This document shows, piece after piece, positions 46,975 through 61,500 of a stretch of DNA of 64,000 nt. The notes beneath the pieces were generated by a model, which saw only the letters and a list, made by a program, of their open reading frames with translations, was not told where the DNA came from and did not search any database. The first letter of the stretch is position 1, and every line of letters starts with the position of its first letter. Origin of the DNA: Chamaecrista fasciculata (lineage: Eukaryota > Streptophyta > Magnoliopsida > Fabales > Fabaceae); assembly GCA_003254925.1 (NCBI GenBank), contig QANZ01006149.1, positions 62,001-126,000 on the forward strand, read 5' to 3'. The position numbers were made by a program, and so were the translations under genes.

Positions 46975-47715
46975 GGTCAAAATTTTATTTTAGTCTCCAA
47001 ATTATAAAATAAATTTCACTTGGGTCTTTAAACTAGTTTATTTTCCTTTCTTAGTCCTTAAACTTTTTAATTTGTTTTATAACAAAATTATTTTTTTATT
47101 TCTGTCATTATCTTTAGATAATTGAGATAGACGATTTCTCTTTCATGTTTATCTTAATAGATGAGTTTACATGAAGAGAATGAAAAAGATTTTTTTTACC
47201 AACTAACTAAATTGCTAAAAAAAAAGATTGGCAAAAATACTTTTGATATCCAAAGTATGAGGTCAGTATCAATTATATTTCTAAAATTATTTTTTGGTCA
47301 AATGTACTCAATATTTTATATTTAAGTTAATTGTGCACTCAATATTTTATATTTGAGTCAATTGTATCCTCAAATTAAAAGTATAATTAACACAAAAAAG
47401 AAAAGATTGAAGGTATAATTGACCTTAGAATCTGAGAGTGCAACTGAAACTGAGAATATATTTTAGGGGAGTTATCTGAATACAGTCAATGCTAGAATAG
47501 AATGGAACATGAATAAAGAAAAATTATTTAGGTGAGTTATCTATCTCAAAGATAATCTAAAAACCTTGACGAAATTGTGTTTTAAACTCAATGCTAGAAT
47601 AGAATGGAAGAGTTTGAAGATTGAAACCAAAAAAGAAAAAAAATTGAGGACTAAAACAAAATTTTCTCATAATTTGCAGACTAAAATTAGGTTTGGACTA
47701 AAATTTTGTCGGGAA
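46975..47715. mobile_element. Decayed foldback element upstream of MSR1
   Basis: GGTCAAAATTTTATTTTAGT at the left and its near-inverse ACTAAAATTTTGTCGGG at the right. Inside are a tandem 30-bp duplication (ACTCAATATTTTATATTT-, near 47307 and 47338) and a repeated TCAATGCTAGAATAGAATGG (near 47487 and 47589). It ends about 250 bases before the MSR1 start codon. Confidence 0.4.
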
Positions 47716-47965
47716 AGTGTCGGTGGAGTAATGTAAGTAAATGGGTTCTAGTCTCAAGAAAACAACATTTTCTGGTCTTTGAGGGCTGTTGTGAGGTGTA
47801 AATTGTGTGTCTCTGTCTCAGTGTCTCCTCCATCTCCATCTCCATGTGTGGTTAAGCCTTCCATTTCACCTCGAAAGCTATTTCTGGATGCTTAAAAGCT
47901 AAATTTGACGTTTCTTTCCTTGTTCTTATCTGAAGAATTTTCAAGATCCAACAGAAAGACGCAGT

Positions 47966-50531
47966 ATGGGAGTGGATTTGAGGCAAGTTGTGGCTGGTAT
48001 ACTCACTCTCACAATGTTCGTCATGCTTGGAAATATGATCAAGCGTGACCATTTCGATTCAGTCCAAGTAAGACTTTATCTTAGTTTCTCACCTACCTTG
48101 TGTTTACCTTTTCTCTCTATCTGTCTCTCGAATTTGCATCTCGATCCAATTAATCTTTGAAATGCTGTTCAATTCGCACTCATATTGTTTACTTACTATT
48201 CACCAGAAATCTTATCTGAATACAGTCGAGTTCATTTGACGTGAGAACGCTTGAAAAGTGTAATTAGATTGAAGCATTCAACGGAACTCATTATGTGTAT
48301 CTAGACGAAGGAGCTAGTAGGGATGATAGATCTCAGTTTAGGAGCTAAGCCAAAACACAGAAATTGTCTGTAAACAGAGACACGATGAGTACTAAAGTCT
48401 TTGTTGATAATTTTTCAATCCAATAGTGACTACCTTCTACTTTTTATGAATTCTACTGGTTCAATTTTTTATGATGACTGGAATCATTGGCTGACTAGTG
48501 ATGTTACACCAAGTTAGGAAAATTAGGGAATTCTGATGAGGAAATGGAATGCAAGTTAGATTGAGTCTAGGAAGCTCGATTATAGTAAAAAAGATAAATT
48601 AAGCTCAGATTAGTTAATAAGGCATGTTCATAACTCTTTTTTTTTCTTCTCATTTTCTTCATGGAGTGGTCTTAGCTTCCAAATTCAACATCCACCATAG
48701 TTACAGTAACTAATTTTCATGCTCTTTGATTACTGTTTGGCATTTCAAGGAAAAACTTCCTGGAGGAAAAGACGCTGCTGACTTTGAGAACACAAAGTTT
48801 GATGCTACTCATGTAAAAAAGAATATTGGGCTTTGGAAGGGAGATGCTGACGAGTTAAAACCATGTTGGGTAAAGCCATCTCTAGGTAAGGATTGATTTT
48901 AAGGTGCCCAAGTCATTTAGTTTATATAACCTACTAACAGATAATCAATTGTTGACTTTGCTGGCAGATGATGTAGAGCAGACTGAAGGGTTTGTTACTT
49001 TTTCGTTAACCAATGGCCCTGAGTACCATATTTCGCAGGTATCTGATTCAAATATTCTGTTCAACTTATTGAGGAAACCCTCTTGTATTAAATACTTATA
49101 ACTATCTGCATGCTATTCATTGTTAATTTAAAGTCTTCTTTTATCACACTCCAAAAGGGGGAAAAGGAATCTCAAGTTTTCTTCTTCTTAGTTTAGCATC
49201 TTCACTAACATTTGTATGATCCATGCATGCATATGACTGACTTTTACTATGTTTGTTCCTTATGCCATTTAGTCAATTAGTGGATAATTCAGTAACACAT
49301 TTCAAGAGTGATGAAGAAGCCTGTGTTACACTTCTGCTTTTTCTTATAATTCCCAATTTTCTGATAATGCATTGTTCAGATTGCGGACGCTGTGCTTGTT
49401 GCTAGACGTCTGGGGGCAACACTTGTTCTCCCTGACATCAGAGGAAGCCAACCTGGTGAAAAGTGGTTAGTATTGAACTTCATACTCTAAATGATTAAGC
49501 AGACTTTTTTTTTCTTTGCATCTCGGTTTTCTAATAAGCAACCATAAACTTGTCATGTTTTAAATTTTTCTGTAATTGTTTTCATCAACCAAGATACATG
49601 ATCATCCACCTATGCAAACAATATGGTAATTCCAGCTGCTGAATTTTCTACCTTCTCGCAAGTAAAACTTACTCTATTCCAATTCATTTTTCTCTGGATA
49701 TCTAGCACTGGCTGTGTTGCTGATATACCTAATTTTGCTATTGTGGAAGATCATAAAAGTAGTAGAGATTTCAGTTTGTGTTGTTTATAACTTATAAGTC
49801 ACTTAATTGAAATGCCTGTAACAACATGTGAGTTTTCCTTGAAAGAAGCTCAATCTGAAATGCTTTATTGTGGGGTACCTTACAGGGTAATATTTTGAGT
49901 GCAGAAGAGTATTTGCTTATCACTAATCTAATTGATGAAACCAGGAACTTTGAAGATATCTATGATGTTGATGTGTTCTTACAAAGCATGGAGGGGGTAG
50001 TCAAAGTGGTAAAGGATTTTCCTGCTCAAATATCGACACGGAGTCTTGCCGCTGTAAAGGTTCCTAATAGGGTTACTGACGACTACATAGCTGAACATGT
50101 TGAACCAATTTACCGAACAAAGGGAAATATAAGGCTTGCAACATACTTCCCTTCAATAAATATGAGAAAGGAAGGAAATGCAGGTGATGCTGACTCTGTT
50201 TCATGCTTAGCAATGTTTGCAAGCTTACAGTTGCAGACAGAAATGGAGGAAGTCGTGGAGTCAATGGTAGAAAGACTGAGAACATTGAGTCGAACGTCCG
50301 ATGGTCAGTTCATAGCTGTGGACCTGAGAGTTGAAATGTTGGATCAGAGGGGTTGCCAAGGAAGTGATGATGAAGGAAGTAAGAGCTGCTATAATGCACA
50401 AGAGGTTGCAGTATTTTTGAGGAAGATTGGCTTTAATAAGGATACCACAATTTATGTGACTCAGTCAAGGTGGCATAGCAGCCTTGATTCTCTCAAGGAT
50501 ATGTTCCCTAAAACTTACACAAAGGTGAGGC

Positions 50532-50573
<42 letters not shown>

Positions 50574-51490
50574 ATTTTTCCTTTTCCTTTTGGGGTACAT
50601 AAAATGGTAGCAAGTATATATCAATACCAATGGCATGCTTGGTAAGACAGTTTTTCTTTTGGTTAAATTATTCTTTTGTTTCCTGAGAAATAACCTAGTT
50701 ACATGGGTTTTCCTGCCAGCCCATGAGATATAGTAAAAACTTGTATTTCAATGTTATTTTAAAACAATTAATCTACTTTGTTCTACAAATTTATTACACC
50801 ATTAATTGTGTTATTGCTTAACGGATATTTAATACACATTATTTTTGACATAATTAATTGTCTTTTAATTGGTTGTATTTCCTTAACAAACTTATTCTGG
50901 TTGTATGTTCTTTGCTTTTAATAGTTATTCATTATTTTATTGAATAACTTCAGATTTTTACAAAAATTAAAATAATGTTATTTTATAAACTTGAGAATGT
51001 TTTGGTGTAGGAAGATATTGCCTTGTAATTTTTCATTTTTCAGTATCAGATGGTCTTCTTGGTTGTGTTTTGGTTCTCTTATCTGCCTGTTTGATCTCTT
51101 ACTCTTTCAGACACAGAAATACTTGATAAATGGTTCATTGGAAAAAATCAAATGAGATATGTATGTTAAAATGAGATTTAAAATCCTGACTACTTTTGAA
51201 AACAAATGCAGGAAGCCATCATGCCAGCAGATAAGAAGGCAAAGTTCCTAGATTCTGAAGGCTCTGAATTTGAGAAAGTGATAGACTTTTATATAAGTAC
51301 TGAGAGTAACGTATACGTACCAGCAATTTCAGGTTTGTTCTATGCCAACGTAGCTGGCAAGAGAATTGGTTCTGGTAAAACTCAGATATTTGTGCCAGCA
51401 GATATTCAAGACTCATCTGTATCTGTCGCCAATTTCATCTCTCCTTATGTCTCCAAGAAAAATCACTTTGCCTATTCATGTTATTGCTAG
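47966..51490 (+). CDS. MSR1: MSR1-like O-fucosyltransferase family protein
   Basis: Golgi type II membrane protein of the plant MANNAN SYNTHESIS RELATED group (GT65-like / O-fucosyltransferase-related fold), linked in Arabidopsis to glucomannan synthesis; its own catalytic reaction is not established. Exons: 47966-48067, 48750-48885, 48968-49038, 49380-49465, 49945-50524 and 51212-51490, giving 417 residues. A cytosolic stub, MGVDLRQ, is followed by one membrane anchor (VVAGILTLTMFVMLGNMI, about 8-25) and a lumenal domain containing ISQIADAVLVARRLGATLVL, LPDIRGSQPGEKWNF, NRVTDDYIAEHV and a C-terminal HFAYSCYC. Exon 5 begins at 49945: only that acceptor restores the W-N-F junction, although an open frame extends upstream to 49868. 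Intron 5 starts with a (CT)n tract. It converges on the Ca2+-ATPase gene, with 1.1 kb between stop codons. Confidence 0.9.
50535..50571 (+). repeat. (TC)n microsatellite in MSR1 intron 5
   Basis: About 18 TC units, starting ten bases inside the intron. It creates a long polypyrimidine tract close to the donor site. Confidence 0.9.
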
Positions 51491-52590
51491 TTTGGTTGAC
51501 AAGAAATTTGAAGAAACTACAAGTCAAGTGAATGAATGTATTGAGGCCTTCAAAGAAGGTAGTCAGTAGTGATTCCCCTTTTGTTAGTTTACTCAATACA
51601 CTAAGACGGATTATGGTGCAAAATCTTCACAATCCGGAGTTTCAGTGTTAAGGGTTTTGTTTTTTTTTTTATAAGTTATGTTCCTTTTAAAACCTTTTTC
51701 CTTTGAATGTTAGCCTACAAAAGGGGAACTGAAGAATTGTTGATCAATCTATTGAAGTCGCTTGCATTTCATCGTTTGTAGTTTTATATAAATTAATGAT
51801 ATTATATTCATTGGATATGTAAATGCTCCTTGATGTAATAATGATAACGAGCATGCATTGGATCGTTCTCTTCTTTCCAAAGGTGAACTGTTTTATTTAT
51901 TTATTTGTAAAACACTAGCAGCCAACCATTACAAATGAAAAAAAAAAAAATTCTTCAGAGGTATCGGAAAGATGTTAAACACTTAAACGAGTGTCGTGCA
52001 TTAAATAGATCTGATTTTCATACCTTACCAAATCAGTATGTTCCCTCTATTTTTGGGTTCCTTAAATTTCATTTCAACATGCACTCTACGGTCTAGTGCA
52101 TCACTACATTTTAAAGTCTTTAATAATTGATCCCAAAAAAAAAAGTCTTTAAAATTCATGGTTCAAATCAAAGTTATTATTTTACTAGTAAATGATCATT
52201 GCAATTGCTTGAAAGTTCGTTTGGCAGTATTTATAGAACATGTATGCCTAAAAATGTTGACAAAGTATTACAGTTGAAATGTACACGACCCATGAAAAAA
52301 GGGGGGGTAAAAGGTATATATTACATAATGATTGCTATACATAATTCTTATGCATATACAAAAAGAAAAAGACAGTGACACACGTCTAACACAATTCTTA
52401 AGTGTAGGCACATAATAATATAGAGTTTGAGAGTGGGACCTTAGCTTGATCAATTAATATTTGTTAGGTAAGTGTGGAATTGACAGATTAATCTTAGAGA
52501 CGTAGAAAATAGTTGTTGTCAATGGTTAGGCGTTAGGAAAAGCAGATATTCATATTAGCATATATGTAGCTTACTAGCAAGTGGTCGTGT
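51491..52590. other. Convergent intergenic region, MSR1 and Ca2+-ATPase 3' ends
   Basis: Holds the 3' UTRs of both genes and AT-rich unique DNA. A short, shifted open frame continuing after the MSR1 stop (to 51569) is not part of the protein. No other gene is visible. Confidence 0.55.
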
Positions 52591-55500
52591 TTACTGGTTA
52601 GTCGTCGTACGAGATCTCTTGAATCGCCTAAATGTCCTCTTACAGTAACGCCCCAACGGTGTTCTGGGAACTGGAATGAATTTTCCAGCTATAGCAAGAG
52701 GCCAACTGTCACAAGGCAACAAGCACTTGATCATAACTAAATTATAATTTTGTTACGACTTACAAGCATAGGGGACTATCCATGCATGATACATACTAAT
52801 AATTAAGCCACCATTTGATAATATCTCAATAACTATTTCACATTAATAGATTTGGTCAAGATTTACTAGATTGTTCACTAAGTAATCTTAATCACTTTCC
52901 TATGTCTCGATAACTATTTGATAGAAAGTTATTATCATACCTAAGCTCTCATATATTAAGATTCACAGGTTTTCCTTTTCAAGATACTCCAATTATTATT
53001 CTTATTCTCTATCTTACTAACTTGTTTACGAAAAGTTTCAGCTACTGCATGTCCTTAACTTTATTTTATAGACACTCAATCGAAAAATCCTCTTCTTAAA
53101 TCTAAGATTTATCACATACTCCTCCAATTGCCATAATCAAAGGACGACATAAATAATTATATGATCTAAGATAATGAACTAATAGACTAACCTGATAAAA
53201 CCAATAACTAGAGAAACGATCCACAACTTCAAATCAAGCTTCACTGTTGAAGTGAACTTTCCAAGGAATTCGATGATGATGATCTAACAGATAGGAAAAG
53301 AATTAGTAAGGAATGCGTGCCAATCTTAACAAATCAAAACAAGAATGAATGACAGTAGGAATGCTTATTCACCTGAAGTATACAAGTCGCTCCCACAATT
53401 CCCATAAAGAGACGGTTCTTGGTCACTCCGCGGAACACATTCATTTCGTCTGGTTTTCGAGCATTAAACTCATTGAATACCTGCATGTTCAACAAATCCG
53501 ACAAGAAAAATATGGTTCCATTGACAAAAATATTGGCCCAATTTTTCATATTTAAAATTTAGAAGTTCACTTACTTGGCAGAAGACGAATGCATTGAAAA
53601 TCAAAGTATTCTTCACTTGCAAGTAATGGACTTCAGAGTCATTACCGCGTAGAAAACTCTCAGAGCCGAAATTAAGAACAAGGAGAACCACAACTTGATA
53701 TACAGCCTACATATGACATGTAAAATATCATCAAACTACAAAACAAAAAAGGATTACTTTTCCAATTCTATAATAGGCTTTGAAAAATCATTTTTCGCAG
53801 GTAAAAAAAATACCTGTACAATCAAGTTCCTCCACATGATATTTGTTATAAGTGGTTCCCTGAAAAACGGAAAAAAGATCATAGATAACGTGTTTAAAGA
53901 CCAAATCAAGCATACTGCAAATATAACTGAAAAAAACCCTAAGCTAACCTAGGTATTCAAAAAGACGCAAAATGTACTCATATGAAAGGCTAAAACAATA
54001 TTAGACAAGTCTGTGAAACTTCCTATAAAATGGAAGTATAAAAAAGCATTCTACCCAAAATAAGCAGACATAGTCAAGAGGACTTTAGATTGCTTTCTTT
54101 TAACTCGTTTTTGAGCCTTTTGAAAGAAAAAAGTAGAACTTTGTGGAAATGCACTCGGTTTGAAGGGATGTGGTGCACTTGCTTAGAACCGAATGCATTA
54201 AGTTTCTCTCCACGCTTTTCCACCAACACAACTTTCATCGAATAGAACTCAAAACAAATGTTTTGTTATAGAGAATTTGTTGTCAGATATGAGAAGGGAA
54301 TGGACAACTTATTTCAGTTTATATTTTTGTCCAGATCCTTCGGAGCTATTGTATCACTTTTATCTATTTTTTCTTTTTCCTATCTCTGTACCTTCTTTAA
54401 TCCCAAAAATAAACTATAAGAGGAAACAAGTATTTCTCTGTTCAGAATTATATTTAATAAGGAGTCATGTTTCAGAGGGCTGTTGCTATATGAAGTCTCT
54501 TTTTTTCTAAAAAAGTAATTACTGCATCACTCAAGCTTTCCATAGCAGCCACCTTTAAGAAGTAGAAGTAGTTGTTCACTGTAAATTGACAACACAGAAA
54601 TGGCCTATATATGAAAGAAGCCATCACAACAAGTATATTAACTCATGGTGCATATAATTTTTCTAATTATCTAACAGTGCATGAAGTGTATGATAAATAT
54701 ATTAAAAGATCACTAGAAAACAAGGTATTGATCAATACATATATGTACACTTATGTGGAAGCTCCATGCGATGTTAGAACTTAGAAGTACTAAACTAATA
54801 AATATTGTACTACATACTAAGAAAGTCAAACAATCCAAACCTTCGACCAACTGGTGATCTGTGCATAAGGTGGTCTGTTGGTGGTTCAGTAGCCAGAGCC
54901 AGGGCCCCAAGTGTGTCCATAATAAGATTGACCCACAAAAGCTGTACCAAGAGCATATACATTAGAAAGAGAGATATCATTATAAATGTATTTCATTAGT
55001 AAGACTTCACACAAATTAAATATCAGTCTTGGTTCTTGTTTAACACAATATATATTTTTGTCTCAATTCTTGTTAACCTACACAAATGGAACTCCAAGCC
55101 TGAAGTTTATATGTGCTAGTTTTTATAGATATCAAATAACAGTTCAATTTTTAATGCCTACTTTTCTTCAGAGTAACTATGGCTCAACACAAGCCATGGC
55201 GATCCAGTACTTTGTTCATGCTTCAAGCACAAAGAACTTTTTGTTCACGGGGTGAGTTTTAGTCCTAAAAATATCAATGAAAAATCCCATTCTTAACCTT
55301 CTCCTAACAGCGTAAGTTTTTGGGAGAGTTGAACCCTTAACACTTATATCAGGTTTTCAAATAGTAGATGTGACACTCGATGTACTATGACTCATGCTTC
55401 TAGCTGAAACAATGAACCATTGAACACAAGAGAAGAGAGGGACCTGCACTGCATTTAAAGGAACATCACCAGAAGATACTGCGGCCACGACATTTATCAC

Positions 55501-58500
55501 GAGAGCTGCTACATTAACAGTGAGCTGGAACTGTATAAATTTCTGAATATTTGCATATACAGAACGGCCCCAGCGGACGACCTACATGAACAACGAAGTA
55601 GACAACTTGGACAAGTTATGGGTTGGACCAATCAACTCGGAACTTGTAAGTGAAACAACTTTTACCAAACAAAAGTGAAGCCAGAACTAAACCATACCAT
55701 GGTCAGTCTTTATTATTCTTTGTATGCAAAAGGTTGTAAGAAAAAACAAATGCAATGAATGAAAACATTTTACTTGAGCATGAGATCTTTAGGAAGACAC
55801 AAGAAAAGATGAAAAAGATAAAGGACTGTGTACATAGCATATGCTCGTTTAAATAATTAACTTTCTTACCTTTACTACTGACGCAAAGTTATCATCGAGG
55901 ATTATTATATCTGAGCTTTCTTTCGCAACTTCAGTTCCCTGAATGCCCATAGAAAGACCAATATCTGCCTAAAATACAAAATAAAATAGTAAATACGCTA
56001 TTAAACTATTTAAATATGACAAAGTAATAATAAAGTGCGGAATACAACTCGTCAATCAAACAAATGGAGGCACACCAAGAGACAAGAAAAGAATTTGATA
56101 CCACCAAACAACTCTATGGCTATACTCAACTGAACGAAACTGTGATAATCAACTTTCGCTAGTGTTGTGGCAAAGTGACAAGTTAGGTTAATTTTGCTTA
56201 TGGAAGAAACTGAATTAATCAGAGCCGAAAATTTACGTGCTCGACTTTTCTCCCTATCTTTCAATCAGTAAGTGAAACACGTGAAAATAATACATTGTTA
56301 ACCCATGACATCATCTCCTAAGTCCTAACCATTCAAGGGAGGTCACTTAAGCCAAATGCTAATGCAAATTATGCAAAAATAAATGATTATAGATTAAAAA
56401 GGAAATGTTCATTTAAAGGAAAGCATTCCTCATTTTACAATTGGCAGCTCAAGCATTCCAAAAACCATATATTCACGTGAAATTTTGTTGCATTCAGAAT
56501 ACCATCAATGATGATAAGGGACACAATAAAATTGATAATCAGATATGCAAACTTCTCACATTCAACAATTGTAAATGTAACCAAAGTCATGCTTACATGA
56601 ATCTTGAACACATTTGAGCGGCGTTATAGCATCACTGGATAAATAACACAGAACTACATGTCCGCACATAGACTGCCTTTTGTAAGAATTTTATGGTCAA
56701 CTCAATCAATTATAGAAGGTCCAAAATACACAAATGAAGTAATTCAGTTACAAATACATCTCATATTTCCAGGTTGGTTTCTTAAAATCTACTGAAAATA
56801 CAAAAATCAAATATCAGGCCTCAAGACTGCACATCCAAGAAATATGACAAACCTCATGAAGGGCAGGAGCATCATTGGTGCCATCTCCAGTGACAGCAAC
56901 AACTTCACCCCCTTTACGCAGTGCTTGAACTAGTAGAAGCTTATCATTAGGAGAAGACCTCCCCATCACCTATACATATTATGCAAATGATGACTATGGA
57001 CAATTATTTATTCGATCCAGAGATGTCATACACGGCAGGCTATAATTAGCTAATGCACAAAACAAAAAACACGATGAGATAACCATACAGTTATTTTTTT
57101 AGCAACTTGCTCCCTTTCCATTTCAGATAATGCACGGAATGTCTTTCCTTCAATTATATTTGGTTCAACAGCATCTGAATGTGAAGTCAGTATACCACAC
57201 TCCAAAGCTATTGCCTTTGCTGTTTGAAGATTGTCCCCGGTAACCATGCGCACCTGTGTTCAAGAACATTTTGGGTTTCCTTAATTACACGTTTGGTTAA
57301 CACTCATGCTATTCATAATTTCAGAAACCATATTCTAATGTCATAATTAACTACTTTCACATTGAACTAAAATCTATATATGGACTTCATCGATCGATAT
57401 GTGTGAACTATATCATCAAGAATTTTAAATTACCTTAACACCAGCTGCAGCGCATACTTCCACTGCCTCTCTAACTCCAGGCCGACAGGGATCCTGAAAA
57501 AAGGATCAATGTTAGTTCAGACAAAGAATTACATTCGGTTAATCTGAAAGCAAAAGGAACAAGCTAGCTCTAAAGCATAATATAACTTGGCCCCACATGC
57601 AGCAATAAAGAGTATTATTATAAAGCCTTAATGGTTTAAAAATATATCTACAGATATGTTAACACGTTGACAGTATTTGTTTCTTTATTGCTAAAAACCA
57701 ATCGAAGGTAGTGGGACACATAAAATGCAACAGCTTTAGCGCAATAAAACAGAGAAAGATACTCCTGAAGTTTACCTTTATACCAACTATGGCAAGCAAA
57801 ACAAGGTCATGCTCAGGCAAGGACCACTGGGCCAACTCCGCCTCATCAGAAGGAACTTTGTCCAATTCATATGATCTGTATGCAATCGCCACACATCGCA
57901 AGCTTTGAGCAGCCATGTCATCAATAGCCCTTTTGAAAAAGTCCTGGAAAAGATTTTTGAAGAAGTATTACCTAATTACCCAGGGAAATGCTGAAAGGAT
58001 TGCCAACTGTTCTCAGTTGTTATATTGCTGAAAAAAATTCAGCTGGTGTATTGCCCATTATATAATTGCCATAGATTCAGCATCAGAGCAACTTGAAACA
58101 ACATTATGACCACGTTCATATGTGAAGAGTGTTTTAGGGGTGACCTCATTCCATCTATTTTTGAAGTTGTGTTTATTATTAGCATCACAAAAGACAGTCT
58201 CAATAAACTGTTCATTGCAATAAGTTACAGTCCCGGCTTCTTTGGACTAATAACTATGTGAGAAAAAATAATTGAGGAATTGTGTTTGATTAAAAAGTTT
58301 TCGGCCGAATGGATCATGATGGGATAACAGACTAATAAAATTATTCAAATAAAACAAAGAAAATAAAAATTTAATTAGTCAACTATCACATCATGATTTA
58401 TTTGACCAAATTTTTTTTTTTTATCAAAGTGATTCTCTCATTTATTTATTTCTCACATAATCATTTGACCAAAAAGTTCTACATTAACAGTAAATTTTAT

Positions 58501-61500
58501 TGGTCTTCTACGCTAGGAAGCTGCTGTTCCTAACCTTCTCGCCTTCTATAGGTTGCAAACAACCATTTGAATCAAGATATTGTGTGCACGTGCCTAGCAC
58601 TATCTCTGCAGCTCCTTTCCAATGTATATGTATTCTGGAGTCGGCCTGCCAAACAAAACGTACTATTTGAGTAGCGTAAACAGAAATGAAAATCATGAAT
58701 AATAGATATTTGTACTCTACTCACATTATAGAAATCTATAATATGAACCTAACATTGACTTTCTTTTTAAAACAAAAATTTATCTAGTTCATAAGTGAAG
58801 GAAGAAAGGCTGAGAGCACAACGGACCTAGGAAGCATGGACACTGACACGGACACGGGACACGAGACGGACACGGACACAGCGACACGCTAAACTCTCAA
58901 AATTACGCGACACGACACGCCATATATTTATATATATAAATAATTAAATATTCATAATTTTTAATGAAAGATTTAAAAATTACAAGTTTTATTCATAATA
59001 TATGTCATATATATTATTATTTTCTCTTATATGTCATGTTAAAGTCACAAAAAATTAATTTATATTTTAAAATTTATGAATATGTGTCGTGTCGGTGTCG
59101 TATGGGTGTCGGACACTGACACGTGTCTGACACGGTGACACGCCCTCAAAATAAGTGTCCATGACTTCTTAGCAACGGACCAAATCCAGAAAGAACGAAT
59201 CTTAAACACATTTCAGATAATATATATATGATCAAAAAATGAAAAGTTGAATCAGAAATGTTTTCATCAAATGATTACCTGCTTCAGCATGACACCACCT
59301 CGCTTTTTCTCAGAATTGAAGGGGAAAACATGGAGAATTGTTGAATTTGATCTGATAAATTCAAAATTCATCCCCAACTGCCAAGTATATTCAATAAAAA
59401 TATAAATAATTCAGTGACAAATCAACACAGTAAAGTGACAGGGAAATAACAGGAAAAATAAAAGAAAAAAGGATCAGTACATATATGTTATTAAGTTACC
59501 TTGACCGCCCAAGAAAGGATTGCCTTTTCAGTAGGAGATCCTGAAACCTCTGTTTCCCCACCATCCTACAAAGAAATGAAGTCATGAAAAAAATTTGGTG
59601 CTCGTTCGATAAACTACATGAGAAATAAAATTGCAAGCGAGAACTGAACATTCATCGTAATTACTGCTCCTAACTCCAATTCTAAGGCTTCGACGGTGCA
59701 TATAAATGCAACGACTCTTCCATGTCGGAGCATTCATATTCTCCACTTTAGTTAAATTGAACACGCATAAGGAACAGACTGGGAGAGAAATATGACTAAG
59801 CATTCAATGACTAACTGCACGTGCAATTTGCTTGTCAATTTTACAGACATAACTATCTACAAGTTATTATCTGGAGAAGTTAATTGTGGTTTTCGAACCC
59901 AGCTAAAATCTATAGTCTACATGCTTCTATGAATTCAAGATTGACAATTATTGACATGGTAGACTGTAGGCAGACAGTATACAAAAAATTTCTTAGGAAT
60001 TATTCTGAATGCATGTAAATTGTTTTAAAGCACCAATAAATCGGTTTCAGATCTCCTATGAAATAAATTAGCATATATATGCATGATTATGTGTTATAGT
60101 TGTCACCGTATGCATTTGGCTGTTTGGAGAATCACAATGAACCGTTTTCCTTAAACAATAATTCCACCAAAATCATGAGGATAGCCCATAGGCAAATCGT
60201 TGATTACTTTAGCACTAAATAACACAATATAAAGGAGAGCCCAAGATACTGTCACTAAATGAGTTAGAAAAGAAAACCTTAGGCACAAAAACAGTTCCAG
60301 TAGTATTCTGTGCAATGCCTTCATTTATCAGAGATAAAACTTCTGGATGCATCTTTGATGATTCATCTGGTGGATCCATTTTCTTCCCCCCAACATATGC
60401 CTCAACCACAGTCATCTATAATGCCATATAAAAGTAACTAGTAAATCCTGATTATTCAAAGATTTCAAATAAAATGAGAATTGAGAAAAATGCATATATA
60501 TGTGAATTAGGCAGAATCAACAAATAGTTCAAGATGAAAGGTAGCTAGCACAAAAATGGGTCTCTCAAACAGTTGAAGCGGTTCTTTGAATTACTGATCT
60601 CCTATATTAATTCCTTCTATCTATTTTTCCAGAATAACTATGAAAAGTAATGAATCCTCTTTGCTCATCCACTTGGAAGGGATTTTGGAAATGAAACAAC
60701 TTTGCTTCAGCAACCAAAAAGAACATTATTTGGTATTCATCTATATGAAGTTATCTTGTTTGAACGTATGAAAATCACATGCATTATATCTAACAATTAC
60801 ATAAATTGAGGGTGAGGGGCAACAACAAACGTGTTATGAACCCAAAATCACCTTGACTCGAGAGAGTGTGGGCTGCGAAATCTATATTAACTTTTGAAGC
60901 ATTTATTTTATTCACGTCTGCAGTTTTAGGCCTCCATATTCCTTTCAATTGATGTTCTTATCTTATCCTAAGGAAAAGGCCTAAACAGTTCCAACTCTGA
61001 GTCAATTCTCCGTTATGAGAACTAATAGTTACTGAACAAAAGTTCAAGACAAGATCCTTACCACATACAGGACGTGACCAAAAGCACAGTACTTTAGTAA
61101 AAATAAATAGTCGATTTCAAAATATGGCCAAACTCCTCTTAGACTATCTATATTTTCTTCCGTGTGACTCACCTGATTTAAGGTCAATGTTCCTGTTTTA
61201 TCACTGCAAATTGTTGTTGCGGAGCCCATAGTTTCACATGCTGACAACCTTCGTACCTGCATAGAAATGGTTGTTAGTAATACATGTTCTTAAACTAATT
61301 GTAAAAAGAACTGCAAAACAATAAATGTTTAAGTAATTGGAGAATAATAAAGTGAGACTTACCAAGGCTTTGTCTGCCATCATTTTCCGCATTGAGTATG
61401 CTAGGCTGTCAAGAGAAAGGAGTAACGAAAAACAAAAATTATAAGGAAATACATTATCAGAGGCCTTGTATTGGCTACAAATACTGCAGAATGAAATCAA

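Noticed and set aside
49868-49944. Upstream extension of MSR1 exon 5
   Set aside because: The frame is open, but joining it to exon 4 breaks the reading frame; the acceptor before 49945 restores the conserved W-N-F junction.
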